DNA from: an uncultured Clostridium sp.
Lineage (GTDB): Bacteria; Bacillota; Clostridia; Lachnospirales; Lachnospiraceae
Assembly: GCA_946498245.1 (NCBI GenBank)
Contig: CAMMNN010000025.1
Coordinates: forward strand, 1 to 49,699
Length of the DNA stretch: 49,699 bases
Direction: 5' to 3'
The notes beneath the pieces were generated by a model, which did no database searches, was not told the DNA's origin, and saw nothing but the letters and a program-made list of their open reading frames with translations. Of the stretch, positions 49,536-49,699 are shown piece by piece (within the stretch, counting starts at the first letter, position 1; every line of letters starts with the position of its first letter). A program made the translations under genes and the position numbers.

Positions 49536-49547
49536 GCTGATGTGGTA
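49486..49547. repeat. Inverted repeat around the candidate terminator
   Basis: TACCACATCAG (49486-49496) and CTGATGTGGTA (49537-49547) are perfect 11-bp arms. They enclose the terminator-like stem and end within the extended -10 of the next repeat unit. Confidence 0.85.
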
Positions 49548-49699
49548 TAATATGAGCACTTAGTGAGGTATTTTCGAACTTAGTGCGAATATATACCCGA
49601 CCACTTTACGAGGTCCTTCTCGAGTTTAGTGGGAGTGGTATAATTGAGCACTTAGTGAGGTATTTTCGAACTTAGTGCGAATATATACCCGACCACTTT
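49543..49699 (+). repeat. 93-bp repeat, two further units, the last cut by the window end
   Basis: Units start at 49543 and 49636 (period 93, as at 46090). Both begin with a perfect TGGTATAAT extended -10 box, then GAGCACTTAGTGAGGT and the two-hairpin body. The final unit ends at the window edge in the second hairpin. Confidence 0.92.

Noticed and set aside
49543..49699. The 93-bp tandem repeats as a CRISPR array
   Set aside because: There are no unique spacers; the whole 93-base unit repeats and no cas genes are in the window.

Overview
The window looks like a chromosome segment of a Gram-positive gut anaerobe of the Lachnospiraceae type (Clostridium cluster XIVa). The grounds are strong AGGAGG ribosome sites, a PPi-type phosphofructokinase, YesM/YesN-type sugar two-component genes, a DUF3842 and a probable DUF4869 protein, a choline-repeat amidase, an FMN riboswitch in front of ribU, and no outer-membrane genes. 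The species cannot be named from this sequence. No rRNA, tRNA, CRISPR array or intact insertion sequence was seen.

Layout. 1-6.2 kb is housekeeping: cspA, a methyltransferase-hslO operon that ends in two small uncharacterised genes, a SEC-C protein, a PPi-type phosphofructokinase and a cell-wall amidase. 6.3-8.1 kb is an AT-rich two-gene unit, an AAA ATPase plus a TOPRIM/RloB-like partner, resembling known abortive-infection pairs. 8.1-10.4 kb is a divergent MATE exporter/MerR pair with a MerR-style promoter. 10.4-42.7 kb is a large carbohydrate region. It holds a parallel set of upper-glycolysis and amino-sugar enzymes (nagA, a LarA homologue, tpi, a second pfk, pgi, fba, a nagB-like gene), two GH3 glycosidases, two type I sulfatases, an RbsABC-type sugar transporter, a YesM/YesN pair, a ROK regulator, a LacI regulator, a SsuABC/TauABC-type transporter and a mutarotase. 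42.7-46.1 kb holds a LytTR regulator, a small XRE regulator, riboswitch-controlled ribU and azlCD. 46.1-49.7 kb holds a PflX-like radical SAM protein, a LysR regulator with a CMD-cupin enzyme, and a set of repeats and structured-RNA candidates.

How it fits together. The GH3 enzymes and sulfatases have no signal peptide, so the carbohydrate region reads as import of a sulfated (probably amino-sugar-containing) oligosaccharide, desulfation and hydrolysis in the cytoplasm, then deacetylation, isomerisation, phosphorylation and aldol cleavage by dedicated paralogues. A perfectly conserved 19-bp dyad of the NagC/XylR (ROK) operator type stands at three promoters of this region: GH3/pfk, pgi and fba. 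It therefore probably forms one regulon with the ROK regulator at 28.2-29.5 kb. A second palindrome with core CAAACGTTTG links the LacI gene, the SsuABC-type operon and the GH3/pfk promoter.

Most novel signals: the 93-bp tandem repeats at 46090-46272 and 49543-49699, each with an extended -10 box and two related hairpins; a candidate small RNA at about 49426-49535 with a promoter, a three-way junction and a terminator; and the AAA/TOPRIM-like pair.
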